A stretch of 64,000 nt of DNA from Saccharospirillum impatiens DSM 12546 (lineage in GTDB: Bacteria > Pseudomonadota > Gammaproteobacteria > Pseudomonadales > Natronospirillaceae). Positions 33,624-41,710 of the stretch are shown here, in pieces. The notes beneath the pieces were generated by a model that ran no database searches, had not been told where the DNA came from, and was given only the letters and a program-made list of their open reading frames with translations. The position numbers and the translations under genes were made by a program. The stretch spans positions 1 through 64,000 of the forward strand of contig NZ_AUIH01000023.1 of the NCBI RefSeq assembly GCF_000423605.1. The letters are read 5' to 3'. Within the stretch, counting starts at the first letter, position 1, and each line of letters begins with the position of its first letter.

Positions 33624-34450
33624 GTCAGGTGCTCCATTTCGAGGCCGGCGATGCCAGCGACATCAATCAGTTCCCGGGCGAAAGCGGCCGGCGCGTCGAG
33701 GTAGCTGGCGTGTCCCGCACGCGCGATACCCCGGTAGGGCAATGCCAGCGTCGCCGACAGTGCCCTTACCGAATCGGGCCTTGTAATGGCGTCATCGTCG
33801 CCACACAGGACTCGGGCGGGCAGGGCGGTATGCACAGGCCACCAGTCAGTCAGATCGTCATTAGCGAGCAACCAATTGGCTGCCTTGAACCCGTCGAGGT
33901 TCAACCGGCTCATACCGGCCTGAACCCGTTCCAGTGCTGAGGCTTCCGGCCCAGGTCGCAGCAGCCGTGGGGCGCGTTCGGTGGCGAAAGCGTCGTTGCC
34001 CAGCTCGACCAGGGCAGGCCAGCGGCTGCGGTATACCTGATCCCGCACCTCGGCCGTTTCGTGTTTATAACCCCGCGCCGGATCGGCCAGAATCACGCCA
34101 GCGACAAGGCGACCATGTCGGGCGACAAACGCACTGGCGATCAGGGCACCGAGTGAATGACCCACCAGCAGAACGTTGTTGATATTCAGTGCGTCGAGCC
34201 AGTCGTTGAGGCGGTCGGCGTAATTGGCCGCATCAGGATGATCCGTCGTCAGCGCAGCACTGCTGCCATAGCCCGGGGCATCCCAGGCGAGCAACCGGAA
34301 ACCGGGCAGGTGAGGCGCCAGCGGTTCCCAGGAATGTGCTCCCGAACTGATGCCGTGTAACAGCACAATAACGGGCGCGTCTTCCGGACCGGTTTCGCAG
34401 TAGTGCTGGGGCCGGTCGTTGAGTAGGATCATCCGTTCTTGCATGGGCAT
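33620..34450 (-). CDS. Alpha/beta hydrolase (meta-cleavage-product-hydrolase type)
   Basis: A 276-residue alpha/beta hydrolase with oxyanion HGISSGAHSW (about 32-41), nucleophile elbow GHSLG (near 97-101), an Asp in CGDDDAITRPD and a late His in ARAGHASYLD. In a cluster with a VOC dioxygenase it could hydrolyse a C-C bond of a ring-fission product, as MhpC/BphD relatives do; ester or amide hydrolysis is also possible. It starts four bases after the cupin gene ends and overlaps the SDR start. Confidence 0.82.
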   Translation of the reverse strand: MPMQERMILLNDRPQHYCETGPEDAPVIVLLHGISSGAHSWEPLAPHLPGFRLLAWDAPGYGSSAALTTDHPDAANYADRLNDWLDALNINNVLLVGHSLGALIASAFVARHGRLVAGVILADPARGYKHETAEVRDQVYRSRWPALVELGNDAFATERAPRLLRPGPEASALERVQAGMSRLNLDGFKAANWLLANDDLTDWWPVHTALPARVLCGDDDAITRPDSVRALSATLALPYRGIARAGHASYLDAPAAFARELIDVAGIAGLEMEHLT

Positions 34451-34454
34451 TGGC

Positions 34455-34976
34455 TCAGTTGCGTTTGACTTTGGACAGCGGATGATCAGCCGGGTATGTC
34501 GGAATGTTGGGTTTGGGTGTTCCCAGCATGACGCACATCAGCGCTTCTTCTTCGCCGTGGTTGAACAACCCGCGATAAATGTTGGGAGGAATGGACACAA
34601 CATCGCGTTCTTCGAGGGTGGTTTCGGTGACGTTGTCGCCATCTTGCAGCGTCAGCGTGATGGTGCCCTTGAGCATGAAGAAGACTTCTTCAACATCGTC
34701 GTGAACGTGCAGGGGGCCTTCGCATTTCGACGGCAATACCATGGTCGAAAAGGTGAAATGCTCGGCCGGAATCGAGTTACTGTCGTTGGCGACGCCAGTG
34801 GCACCGGTACCGATGTAGCGCATCTGCGCACGACGGTATTTGGGATCGAAATCAGCCTGGAATTTCAACGCATTCCAGTCGTATTTGCGGCCCTTGAATC
34901 GGGCAATGCGCGATTCGATCCAATCAGAAAATGACAGGCCGTCGGGTTTTTTCCAGCTAGCGAATTGTTCAGACAT
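34455..34976 (-). CDS. Cupin-domain protein
   Basis: A 173-residue single cupin. The first motif is GPLHVHDDVEEVFFMLKG near 96-113 (His-His-Glu) and the second is RDVVSIPPNIYRGLFNHG near 133-150; the second-motif histidine appears shifted to FNHG. The N-terminal 70 residues (SFSDWIESRIARFKG) are an extension typical of the cupins in aromatic-degradation operons. It may be a dioxygenase, isomerase or binding protein. It lies 83 bp after the VOC gene and 4 bp before the hydrolase. Confidence 0.72.
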   Translation of the reverse strand: MSEQFASWKKPDGLSFSDWIESRIARFKGRKYDWNALKFQADFDPKYRRAQMRYIGTGATGVANDSNSIPAEHFTFSTMVLPSKCEGPLHVHDDVEEVFFMLKGTITLTLQDGDNVTETTLEERDVVSIPPNIYRGLFNHGEEEALMCVMLGTPKPNIPTYPADHPLSKVKRN

Positions 34977-35059
34977 GACAGATCCTCGTGGTTATTGACC
35001 GATCAGACAGTGAGTCGGCCGGTGTTTCCTGTAGTGAATTCGACACTGAGTCGTTAGCA

Positions 35060-35983
35060 TCAGGCCGTCTTTTTCTGCCGGCGGGTGTCAACGTCGATAC
35101 CCCCTTCAATGGCCCATTCTGTAAAGGATTCGAGCGAGTGGTGCATGGTGCGCGCCTGCCAGTTCTCGGTCAGGCTGTCTTCGTTGGTGTAGTATTCGAA
35201 GGCGCCACCAAGCGGGCTGTTCACATACCAGAAGTAGGCTGATGACACTGGGTGTCGACCCGGGCCGATGAAGGTAGACCAGTGCTTGCGCGTCATTGCG
35301 ATGCCGCCGCCGATCACCTCGTGAATGTCCCGTACGGTAAAGGCGACATGGTTCAGACCCCGGCCACGATGCGGTAATTTCAGCAGGAACAGATTGTGGT
35401 GCCCGCCGCGAGCGTCCATGCGCAGAAAAACACCCCGGTCGATGTAGCGGTCGGAAACAACAAAGCCGAGTTGATCGCAGTAAAAGCGTTCCAGTGTTTC
35501 GAGCCCGTCAAGATCATCCACAAAGAAAACGGCGTGACCGATACCGACCGGCTCAGCCTGGTCATACACCGGGCTGGGTTCATCGATGCGGCGCATGTCT
35601 CCGTATTGGTTAATGGGAGGAACGGTCAGGGCGACTGGCTCAAGTGTGCTCACGGTAATGCGTACGGTCATGCCGTTGGGGTCCTGACATTCCAGGGCAT
35701 CACCCAGGTCGCGAAAACCGGGGCGGTCACGCAGGTTCTCGCGGTAGGGTTCGAGGTCGGCTTGTGTTGCAACACCCCACACCATGCGTCGTAAGGTTGG
35801 GCCGGGTTCAAATGCGGGGGGAAGACTCGAGTCGTCTTTATCGAACACGCGAACGCGGGCGCCGTTTTGTGTACGAAACTCGCCGGGGCGAACGTGCATC
35901 AGTCCGAAATCTGCGGCGAATTGCTCGCTGGCCGCGAGATCTTCAATACCAAACTCCAGTGCTTCTATACCGATCAGGCTCAT
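35060..35983 (-). CDS. VOC-superfamily extradiol dioxygenase-like protein
   Basis: A 307-residue two-domain vicinal-oxygen-chelate protein. The first domain (1-130) lacks metal ligands. The second has GIGHAVFFVDDLDGLETLERFY (His near 148), GRGLNHVAFTVRD (His near 212) and GGAFEYYTNED (Glu near 261), a complete His-His-Glu iron site. This is the layout of catechol 2,3-dioxygenase (type I extradiol) enzymes. It opens the seven-gene unit 28864-35983. A perfect hairpin covers its start codon (see 35982-36008). The ring substrate is unknown. Confidence 0.8.
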   Translation of the reverse strand: MSLIGIEALEFGIEDLAASEQFAADFGLMHVRPGEFRTQNGARVRVFDKDDSSLPPAFEPGPTLRRMVWGVATQADLEPYRENLRDRPGFRDLGDALECQDPNGMTVRITVSTLEPVALTVPPINQYGDMRRIDEPSPVYDQAEPVGIGHAVFFVDDLDGLETLERFYCDQLGFVVSDRYIDRGVFLRMDARGGHHNLFLLKLPHRGRGLNHVAFTVRDIHEVIGGGIAMTRKHWSTFIGPGRHPVSSAYFWYVNSPLGGAFEYYTNEDSLTENWQARTMHHSLESFTEWAIEGGIDVDTRRQKKTA

Positions 35984-36008
35984 GGCGTCCTCCAGGGGTG
36001 GACGCCAT
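35982..36008 (-). promoter_or_regulatory. Hairpin sequestering the VOC-gene start codon
   Basis: In the mRNA, a 9-base segment pairs perfectly with another 9 bases that include the ATG start (plus-strand arms 35982-35990 and 36000-36008, 9-nt loop). The GGAGG Shine-Dalgarno site lies at the edge of the loop and stem. Such a structure would limit translation unless opened by ribosomes, a ligand or a protein. Confidence 0.5.
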
Positions 36009-36038
36009 GATTCAACAGCGTCGCACCGTCATTGGATT

Positions 36039-36074
36039 AAAAAGTGTGTCCGGGCTCTGCCGCTTGGCAGGGCC
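36039..36074 (-). terminator. Probable terminator of the IclR gene
   Basis: GGCAGGGCC (36066-36074) pairs with GGCTCTGCC (36053-36061), eight of nine bases with a GCTT loop. Minus-strand transcription then meets five T (36039-36043 complement) after a ten-base gap. It lies between the IclR stop and the VOC gene, so it would separate their transcripts at least partly. Confidence 0.45.
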
Positions 36075-36103
36075 GTGTTTCTGTTTTCGTTTAGCGCTAT
36101 TGT

Positions 36104-36910
36104 TCAGGGAATAACCTTTCGTTCATTGTTGTGTCCCGAATGTCCCAGCAACCCGGAAATGGTGGTGGCCGCTTCGGCAACAAAGGTGCGCAACCGGTCC
36201 CGGTCTTCCACCGGAATTTCATGCACGGGAACCATGATGCTGACCACGGCTTCCACGGCGTTTTCGTGGTTAAACACCGGGTAGGCAATCGATGAGATAC
36301 CCAGTTGGAAAAAAGAATCACTGATCACATAGCCTCTCTCGCGGTCTTCCTGAATCAGCTTCCACAATGCGTCCCGGGTGCCTGGCGAACCCGGGCTGTT
36401 GTCGGGCAAGTCTTCGTTCGGGTAGAGTGCGTCGAACGCCTGGCGCGACAGATCACCGAGCAGGACCCGGCCAAGAGCCGTCCGGTGAGCAGGTAAACGA
36501 CTGCCAACGCTGACCCGGCGAATGGTGGCGTTGGCCGCACTGACGCGAGCCACATAGATCACATCCTGTTCATCACGAACGGCTATATGACTGGAGCAAC
36601 CCGTTCTGTCTCGCAGTTGTTCAATCACCGGTTGGCCTACCTGAACGACGTCGAGCGAGGCGACGTATTCAAAGCCGAGTCGCAATACGTTGACCCCGAG
36701 CGAATAAAGCCCCGTCGCCTCATGGCGCTTGATAAAACCCATGTACTCCAGCGTCTGGACAGCACGATAGACAGTGGCTTTGGGTACATTGACCCGGGCG
36801 CAGATATCCGCAAAGCTCAGTTCCCGGTCGCTGCGGCTCAGTTCCAGCAATATGTTCAGGCCGCGTTCCAGCCCGGGTATCAGGTATTTTCGAGTGTCCT
36901 GTTCTGCCAT
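36104..36910 (-). CDS. IclR-family transcriptional regulator of the catabolic island
   Basis: A 268-residue IclR protein. The winged HTH is in GLERGLNILLELSRSDREL, then SFADICARVNVPKATVYRAVQTL (residues 12-65). The effector domain follows, with RDRTGCSSHIAVRDEQDVIYV and a late VSIMVPVHEIP segment. ATG 36910 is preferred to the longer frame to 37006, which would run into the operator region. It precedes the VOC operon on the same strand. It is the best candidate to bind the tandem 16-bp motifs found upstream of itself (36989-37023), the NicC-like gene and the Rieske operon. The effector is unknown, presumably an aromatic substrate. Confidence 0.88.
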   Translation of the reverse strand: MAEQDTRKYLIPGLERGLNILLELSRSDRELSFADICARVNVPKATVYRAVQTLEYMGFIKRHEATGLYSLGVNVLRLGFEYVASLDVVQVGQPVIEQLRDRTGCSSHIAVRDEQDVIYVARVSAANATIRRVSVGSRLPAHRTALGRVLLGDLSRQAFDALYPNEDLPDNSPGSPGTRDALWKLIQEDRERGYVISDSFFQLGISSIAYPVFNHENAVEAVVSIMVPVHEIPVEDRDRLRTFVAEAATTISGLLGHSGHNNERKVIP

Positions 36911-36988
36911 GTCCTGTCCTGCCTTCTCAATGGTTGTGTCGGTGCATGTCGGGTAAGAACCCGAACGTACCGGAATGGCCTGACAAAT

Positions 36989-37023
36989 AATTAATATATG
37001 AAACACTGTTTATCATATGAATA
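36989..37023. promoter_or_regulatory. Tandem operator upstream of the IclR gene (motif pair 1)
   Basis: Two 16-bp near-palindromes, 36989-37004 (ending ATATATGAAAC) and 37008-37023 (GTTTATCATATGAATA), separated by three bases so their starts are exactly 19 bp apart. They match the motif GTTTCAAATATGAAAC at 12 and 11 positions. The same pair with the same register occurs at 42911 and 46751. Confidence 0.6.
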
Positions 37024-37097
37024 ACCAATACTATATATTAATGAATGCATTCGTCAAGTCTGTCGTTTCGTCTTGTTCTCGTCTGCAAGCGGGGTGC

Positions 37098-38684
37098 TCA
37101 GGCACGGGCCGTCGCGACCAGGCGCTTGTCGCGCAGTTCAATCATGCGTCGCAACAACTGGTGTTCCAGCGAAGCGCGAATGGTCTGGCTGCCTCTGTCA
37201 CTCCATAAATTATTCAGCTCGTTTGGGTCTTCAACCAGGCTGTAGAGCTCACCGTCGCCACTGTGCTCAAACAGCGTCAGTCGCCAGCTTTGAGTCACCA
37301 GGGTGTATACCGCACTGGCTGCGTCAGAGTCTGCAAATACCTCGATGCCCGGGTCTTCAATCAGAACCGAGGCCGCAGGCGTATCCCGGTCAAATACGTC
37401 GTGGCCTTGCATTCCGACCGGAATTCGCAAACCGGCTCGTTGCAGTATCGTAGGTCCGAGGTCGATGGCGCTGGCCAGGCGTGTACTGCATTGCCCGGCA
37501 CGATCGCCCAGCGATGGGTCACGCCAGATGAAGGGCACCCGAATCAGGCTCTGGAAATGCAGACCCAGTTTGAGCAGGGAGCCATGATCGCCCATGTAAT
37601 CGCCATGATCCGAGGTAAAGGCAACGACGGTATCGTCATCCAGACCCGAGGCGGTCAACCAGGCCATGACCTCGCCAATGGCGTCATCAACCATACTGAT
37701 ACTGCCATAATTCAAGGCGATGGCTTTGCGGGCTTCGTCTTCAGTGACGGTCAATGGCCAGTGACTGTTCCGCTGTTCTTCGCCCCACCGATAGGCGGTC
37801 AGTGCGCCGGAAGATAGCCCCTTGATCGCATCGACCGGATGGTGAAAAGAAGCCGGTAGCTCTATGTCTTGTGGATCGTACATGGACCAGTACCGACCGG
37901 GCGGTGTGAACGGGTGGTGCGGGTCCGGAAACGAGACGATCAGCACGAAGGGTGTCTCGTCCGTTTGTTCTGCCAGAAACTCGCACGCCTGTTCCTGTAT
38001 GTAGCGGGTCGGGTATAAGTGCTCGGGCAGTGCTGTGCGCCACGCCTGCGGTGGTAGCGGGCCATAAGCCGGATCGGGGGGCAGCGCAGCGTCCGGCCCG
38101 CGCAGTGCTGCAGCGTCAGGGTCCTGCTGATTCAACCAGGCGCTGTAGTGGCCCTCTACCTGATCACCATGGCCAATGCACAGGCGCACATGATCAAAAC
38201 CATAGTAGGGCAGTGGAATCTCCTGCTCTGGCTGTTGTTGCCATTGCTGGCGAATTTCGCAGTTGTAGTGTTCTCCGCTGCGCTGGCGTTTCAGGCTGTT
38301 GCGAGCCTGATCATTCAGTGCATCGCCGTTGCCTTTTTGTTCGCGTTCGGGGGCAGGAATGTTAGTGACATTCTGGAAGTGGGCTTTGCCGATGTAGCCG
38401 GTGTTGTATCCGGCATCGCGCAGTGCGTCGGCAAAGGTGAGGCTGTCCAGGTCAAGCGGAATGCCATTTTGGCGAACGCCGTTAACCGATGGCATTTGCC
38501 CGGTCATCAGCGCCGCCCGGTTGGGCTGGCAAATCGGGTTGGACACATAGAACCGTTTGAAACGCAGTCCGTCAGCAGACAACCGATCGATGTGAGGTGT
38601 TTTGACGATGCGATTACCGTAGCAACCTAGGTGGTCTGCCCGTTGCTGATCGGTCATGAAGATCACAAAATTGGGTCGCTTCAT
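37098..38684 (-). CDS. Type I sulfatase (formylglycine-dependent)
   Basis: A 528-residue alkaline-phosphatase-superfamily sulfatase. It begins NFVIFMTDQQRADHLGCYGN (metal Asp12) and has the formylglycine signature C52-Q-P-N-R56 (PICQPNRAALMTG), FTSDHGDYMGDHG near 345 and a final His/Lys region. The length fits choline-sulfatase or aryl/alkyl sulfatases. No anaerobic maturase is present here, so a housekeeping formylglycine enzyme would be needed. No signal peptide is visible, so it acts in the cytoplasm, consistent with import of a sulfated compound by the TRAP system encoded directly upstream. It follows the TRAP permease by 48 bp. Confidence 0.85.
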   Translation of the reverse strand: MKRPNFVIFMTDQQRADHLGCYGNRIVKTPHIDRLSADGLRFKRFYVSNPICQPNRAALMTGQMPSVNGVRQNGIPLDLDSLTFADALRDAGYNTGYIGKAHFQNVTNIPAPEREQKGNGDALNDQARNSLKRQRSGEHYNCEIRQQWQQQPEQEIPLPYYGFDHVRLCIGHGDQVEGHYSAWLNQQDPDAAALRGPDAALPPDPAYGPLPPQAWRTALPEHLYPTRYIQEQACEFLAEQTDETPFVLIVSFPDPHHPFTPPGRYWSMYDPQDIELPASFHHPVDAIKGLSSGALTAYRWGEEQRNSHWPLTVTEDEARKAIALNYGSISMVDDAIGEVMAWLTASGLDDDTVVAFTSDHGDYMGDHGSLLKLGLHFQSLIRVPFIWRDPSLGDRAGQCSTRLASAIDLGPTILQRAGLRIPVGMQGHDVFDRDTPAASVLIEDPGIEVFADSDAASAVYTLVTQSWRLTLFEHSGDGELYSLVEDPNELNNLWSDRGSQTIRASLEHQLLRRMIELRDKRLVATARA

Positions 38685-38696
38685 TGCACATCCTCC

Positions 38697-38725
38697 GGTA
38701 ACCCTGACGCAGAGTCGGGGTTACC
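38697..38725 (-). promoter_or_regulatory. Intercistronic hairpin before the sulfatase gene
   Basis: GGTAACCC (38697-38704) and GGGTTACC (38718-38725) form a perfect 8-bp stem with a 13-nt loop. In the mRNA it ends just before the sulfatase GGAGG site. It could attenuate or stabilise the transcript between the TRAP and sulfatase genes. Confidence 0.4.
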
Positions 38726-38732
38726 TTTTGGG

Positions 38733-40052
38733 TTAATCAAACATCAGGCTAACAGGCCAGGTGACGATTTCGGGAAACACAAACACAATGCCAATGGCCA
38801 GAAAGTCACAGATCAAAAACGGTACCGCGGCCCGGTAGATATCGGACATGGTTGTACCCTTTGGCGCAACGGCCCGCATGACGAACAGCCCTGCACCCAG
38901 AGGCGGAGACGTTGAACCGGTTTCGATAGCGATCAGAAACAACACGGCAAACCACAGTGGGTCAAAACCAAACTGAATGACAACGGGCACAAATATGGGC
39001 AGCGTAATCAGCATGATTGGCAAGGGCCCCATGAACATGCCCAGAACCACAATGCTCAAGACCATGGCCAGAACAATGAGTTTAGGGCTAACCGACAGGC
39101 TCAGCACCATATCCATCATGCCGTAGGTAGCCCCGGTAAACGCCAGCAGTTGCGAGAACGCAATGGCGCCAGAGACGATCAGTAGAATCATCACCGAGAT
39201 CATGGAGCTTTCGAACATCGATTCTGAAAAACCGCTGATGCTCAGGCGACGTTTGATCACCGCCAGCAGCACCGTCGCAACCGCGCCGGAGGCAGCTGCT
39301 TCTGTGGGTGTGGCGATGCCCAGAAAGATAAAACCGACCACCGCGAATACGATGATGCCTACGGGAAAAATGTTAAGCACGGTCGAGGTGAGTTTTTCCC
39401 GCATCGGCGTGTGAGGGATATCAAAGGTGGGGGCGACATCGGGTTCAATTGTACACCGGATCAGAATGTAACCCGCGTACAACACGGCCATCAACAGCCC
39501 CGGTACGATGATCGCAATGAGCAACCGGCCGATGGACAATTCAGCCACGACACCCAGGACGACCGCCAGTGCACTGGGCGGAATCATAATGGCCAGGCCG
39601 GCTGAACCAAGAATGGGGCCCAGCGACATGGGTTTCTTGTAACCGCGCTTTTCCATCTCCGGTACCAGGCTGGAGCCGAGTAACGCGACCGACCCCATGC
39701 TGTTACCCGTGAGCGTTGAAAACAGTACACCGCCACCGACGGCCATAAAGGCCAGGCGCCCCCGAACCTTGCCAAACCATTTGTCGAGGGTGTCCATCAC
39801 ATCCGTGGCAATACCTGACCGGAACATGACTTCACCCATGATCATAAACATGGCAATGGGGACCAGTGTAAAACTGGTGAGTGCACCGGTGGTGTTCAGC
39901 ACCAATTGTTCAATGCCCGAAAAACCCCCGAGAAAAATGTATGAGCCAACCAGGTTTACCGCCAGAAAGGCAAAAGCAACCGGCATGCCCAGTGCCATTA
40001 ATACCAGTAGGGAGCCGAGCAGTAGACTGAGTGTTTGCCACCATTCCATCAT
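38733..40052 (-). CDS. TRAP transporter large permease (DctM type)
   Basis: A 439-residue membrane protein with about twelve helices, matching DctM/SiaM-type TRAP permeases. Characteristic segments include LSTLTGNSMGSVALLGSSLVPEM and the GILGSAGLAIMIPPS-like signature (LGPILGSAGLAIMIPPSALA). ATG 40052 overlaps the small permease stop (ATGA), so 40067 is rejected. With the DctQ and DctP genes it forms a complete sodium-driven TRAP importer, probably for an organic anion that feeds this catabolic island. Confidence 0.9.
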   Translation of the reverse strand: MMEWWQTLSLLLGSLLVLMALGMPVAFAFLAVNLVGSYIFLGGFSGIEQLVLNTTGALTSFTLVPIAMFMIMGEVMFRSGIATDVMDTLDKWFGKVRGRLAFMAVGGGVLFSTLTGNSMGSVALLGSSLVPEMEKRGYKKPMSLGPILGSAGLAIMIPPSALAVVLGVVAELSIGRLLIAIIVPGLLMAVLYAGYILIRCTIEPDVAPTFDIPHTPMREKLTSTVLNIFPVGIIVFAVVGFIFLGIATPTEAAASGAVATVLLAVIKRRLSISGFSESMFESSMISVMILLIVSGAIAFSQLLAFTGATYGMMDMVLSLSVSPKLIVLAMVLSIVVLGMFMGPLPIMLITLPIFVPVVIQFGFDPLWFAVLFLIAIETGSTSPPLGAGLFVMRAVAPKGTTMSDIYRAAVPFLICDFLAIGIVFVFPEIVTWPVSLMFD

Positions 40053-40588
40053 GAGCGAGCTCCCCATGAAGGTGACCGTAATGACCGGGCGTGCGTAATC
40101 GCCTGATCAATGAATTGCAGGGCCATTAACAGCATGGCGATGGGAAATATCAGGGTCAGCCACTGACTTTTCGGGGCCAGCAGTGTCGTTTCGCGCATAC
40201 CGAATTCCCATTGATCGAGAAAGACGATGGCACCGAATACAGTGCAAACGATGCACACTCCTGCTGACAGCAGGCTGATGATGATCGCCAGCCAGGTACG
40301 GATAGGTTCACCCAGGGCATCGGTCAGAATATCGATGGCGACATGCCGGTGTTTTTCCAGCATATAGGGCGCCCCAAGAAACGTCATATACAACAACGAA
40401 TAGCCACTGATCTCGATGACCCAGATGAGTGATTTTCCCAGAAAGAAACGCGACATAATCTCCAGGAATACGAACAGGGTTGCGCACAGCAGAACAACAG
40501 CACTCAACCAGGCCATGGCAACGTTAATCAGGCTAAGTGCCGTCATTACCCTGGCATAAACACTGGTATCAGATCGCAAACTACCCAT
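40049..40588 (-). CDS. TRAP transporter small permease (DctQ type)
   Basis: A 179-residue protein with four membrane helices. The LEIMSRFFLGKSLIWVIEISGY segment is the usual DctQ signature (FxRYxxxxxxxWxxE). ATG 40588 is preferred because AGGAG lies eight bases upstream; the earlier start at 40645 would overlap the DctP gene's stop. It couples with the large permease through a 4-bp overlap and lies 64 bp after the binding-protein gene. Confidence 0.88.
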   Translation of the reverse strand: MGSLRSDTSVYARVMTALSLINVAMAWLSAVVLLCATLFVFLEIMSRFFLGKSLIWVIEISGYSLLYMTFLGAPYMLEKHRHVAIDILTDALGEPIRTWLAIIISLLSAGVCIVCTVFGAIVFLDQWEFGMRETTLLAPKSQWLTLIFPIAMLLMALQFIDQAITHARSLRSPSWGARS

Positions 40589-40652
40589 GGAAATAACTCC
40601 TGTCGAAACAGACATGAGCGGTGCGGTTGACCCGGCACCGCTCACTGGAACT

Positions 40653-41630
40653 TCAGTCTACCAGCATCGCTTTCAGTTCAGCGGCCAGTTCCGGGTCTAT
40701 CTTGGTTGCCAGGTGATCCCAGGCGGCGTCGAGTGCAATGGTCTGATAATCGGCGGCAGCTTCGTCAGAAAGACGGATCTCCTGGAAACCAGCGTCGGCC
40801 ACTTCCTGATTGCCCTGATCGATAATCGGCTGCCAGCCACGATCCAGTTGGGGCGCGAGCTCTTCACGCAAGAACGTTTGTACCCGGGTTTGCAGGTCTT
40901 CCGGCAATTCGCTCCAGGCGCGGGGGTTAACGATCACGTTGAAACCGGCCCGGTAGATCGCCGGTGTAATGTAGTAGTTAACCACATCTTCGTACTGTTC
41001 AGCCCAACCCAGATTACCCTGAACAAACCCTTCGATAACACCCCGTTCCATGGCGGTGTAGATTTCCCCAATAGGCAGCACCAGTGGCTCTGCGCCCAGA
41101 CCGCGGACAAAGGGCAAGACCGTTGGGAATACGCGAATTCGCTTACCTTGCAGTTCAGTGTGGTCGGTAACTTCGTCTTTGAGGAAGATGTAGAATTTGA
41201 CATCCGTAGCGGGTATTTCACCCAGGTAAGTCAGGCCGCGCTCGGCGTGAATCTCGGTCATGCGATCGAAATAGCCGGTGGCGTTGATTTCCTCGTAGGT
41301 TTTCAAAGAAATATTGGACGAAGGCGAAGACGGAACCAGGCCGGCGTAGTAGCTGGGGCTCATCATTGCCATGTCCATTGAGCCATTGCGCACGGCATCG
41401 GCCATTCTGAACGGATCCATGATTTCCGGTCCACCGCGCCAGTTCAGTTCCAGTTCGCCATCAAATTCTGCATTGATCGCATCAATGAAGCGGACGAAAC
41501 CATCGGAAACCGCGGCAGTTTTCGGCGTGAACGAAACCACGTTCATGCGAATCTCTTCGGCATGGGTGAACGCCATCGCAGCGGTTGAAGCCAGTACAAG
41601 GGCCAATTTTGTCAGTGAACGGTTTATCAT
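40653..41630 (-). CDS. TRAP transporter substrate-binding protein (DctP type)
   Basis: A 325-residue periplasmic binding protein. The signal peptide (MINRSLTKLALVLASTAAMA) is cleaved near residue 24. The DctP family region includes LQGKRIRVFPTVLPFVRGLGAEPL, with the carboxylate-binding Arg near 150, and GEIYTAMERGVIEGFVQGNLGW. Ligands of this family are usually carboxylates or other organic anions, so a carboxylated or sulfated aromatic fits the neighbours. It starts 80 bp after the NicC-like gene and may share its transcript. Confidence 0.88.
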   Translation of the reverse strand: MINRSLTKLALVLASTAAMAFTHAEEIRMNVVSFTPKTAAVSDGFVRFIDAINAEFDGELELNWRGGPEIMDPFRMADAVRNGSMDMAMMSPSYYAGLVPSSPSSNISLKTYEEINATGYFDRMTEIHAERGLTYLGEIPATDVKFYIFLKDEVTDHTELQGKRIRVFPTVLPFVRGLGAEPLVLPIGEIYTAMERGVIEGFVQGNLGWAEQYEDVVNYYITPAIYRAGFNVIVNPRAWSELPEDLQTRVQTFLREELAPQLDRGWQPIIDQGNQEVADAGFQEIRLSDEAAADYQTIALDAAWDHLATKIDPELAAELKAMLVD

Positions 41631-41710
41631 GACGTTATCCTCGGTTGTAATTGTTAGACATGCTATCGAGTGTTCGATTTTTATGGTGTATCAGTTGTTC
41701 CGGTGGTCGG

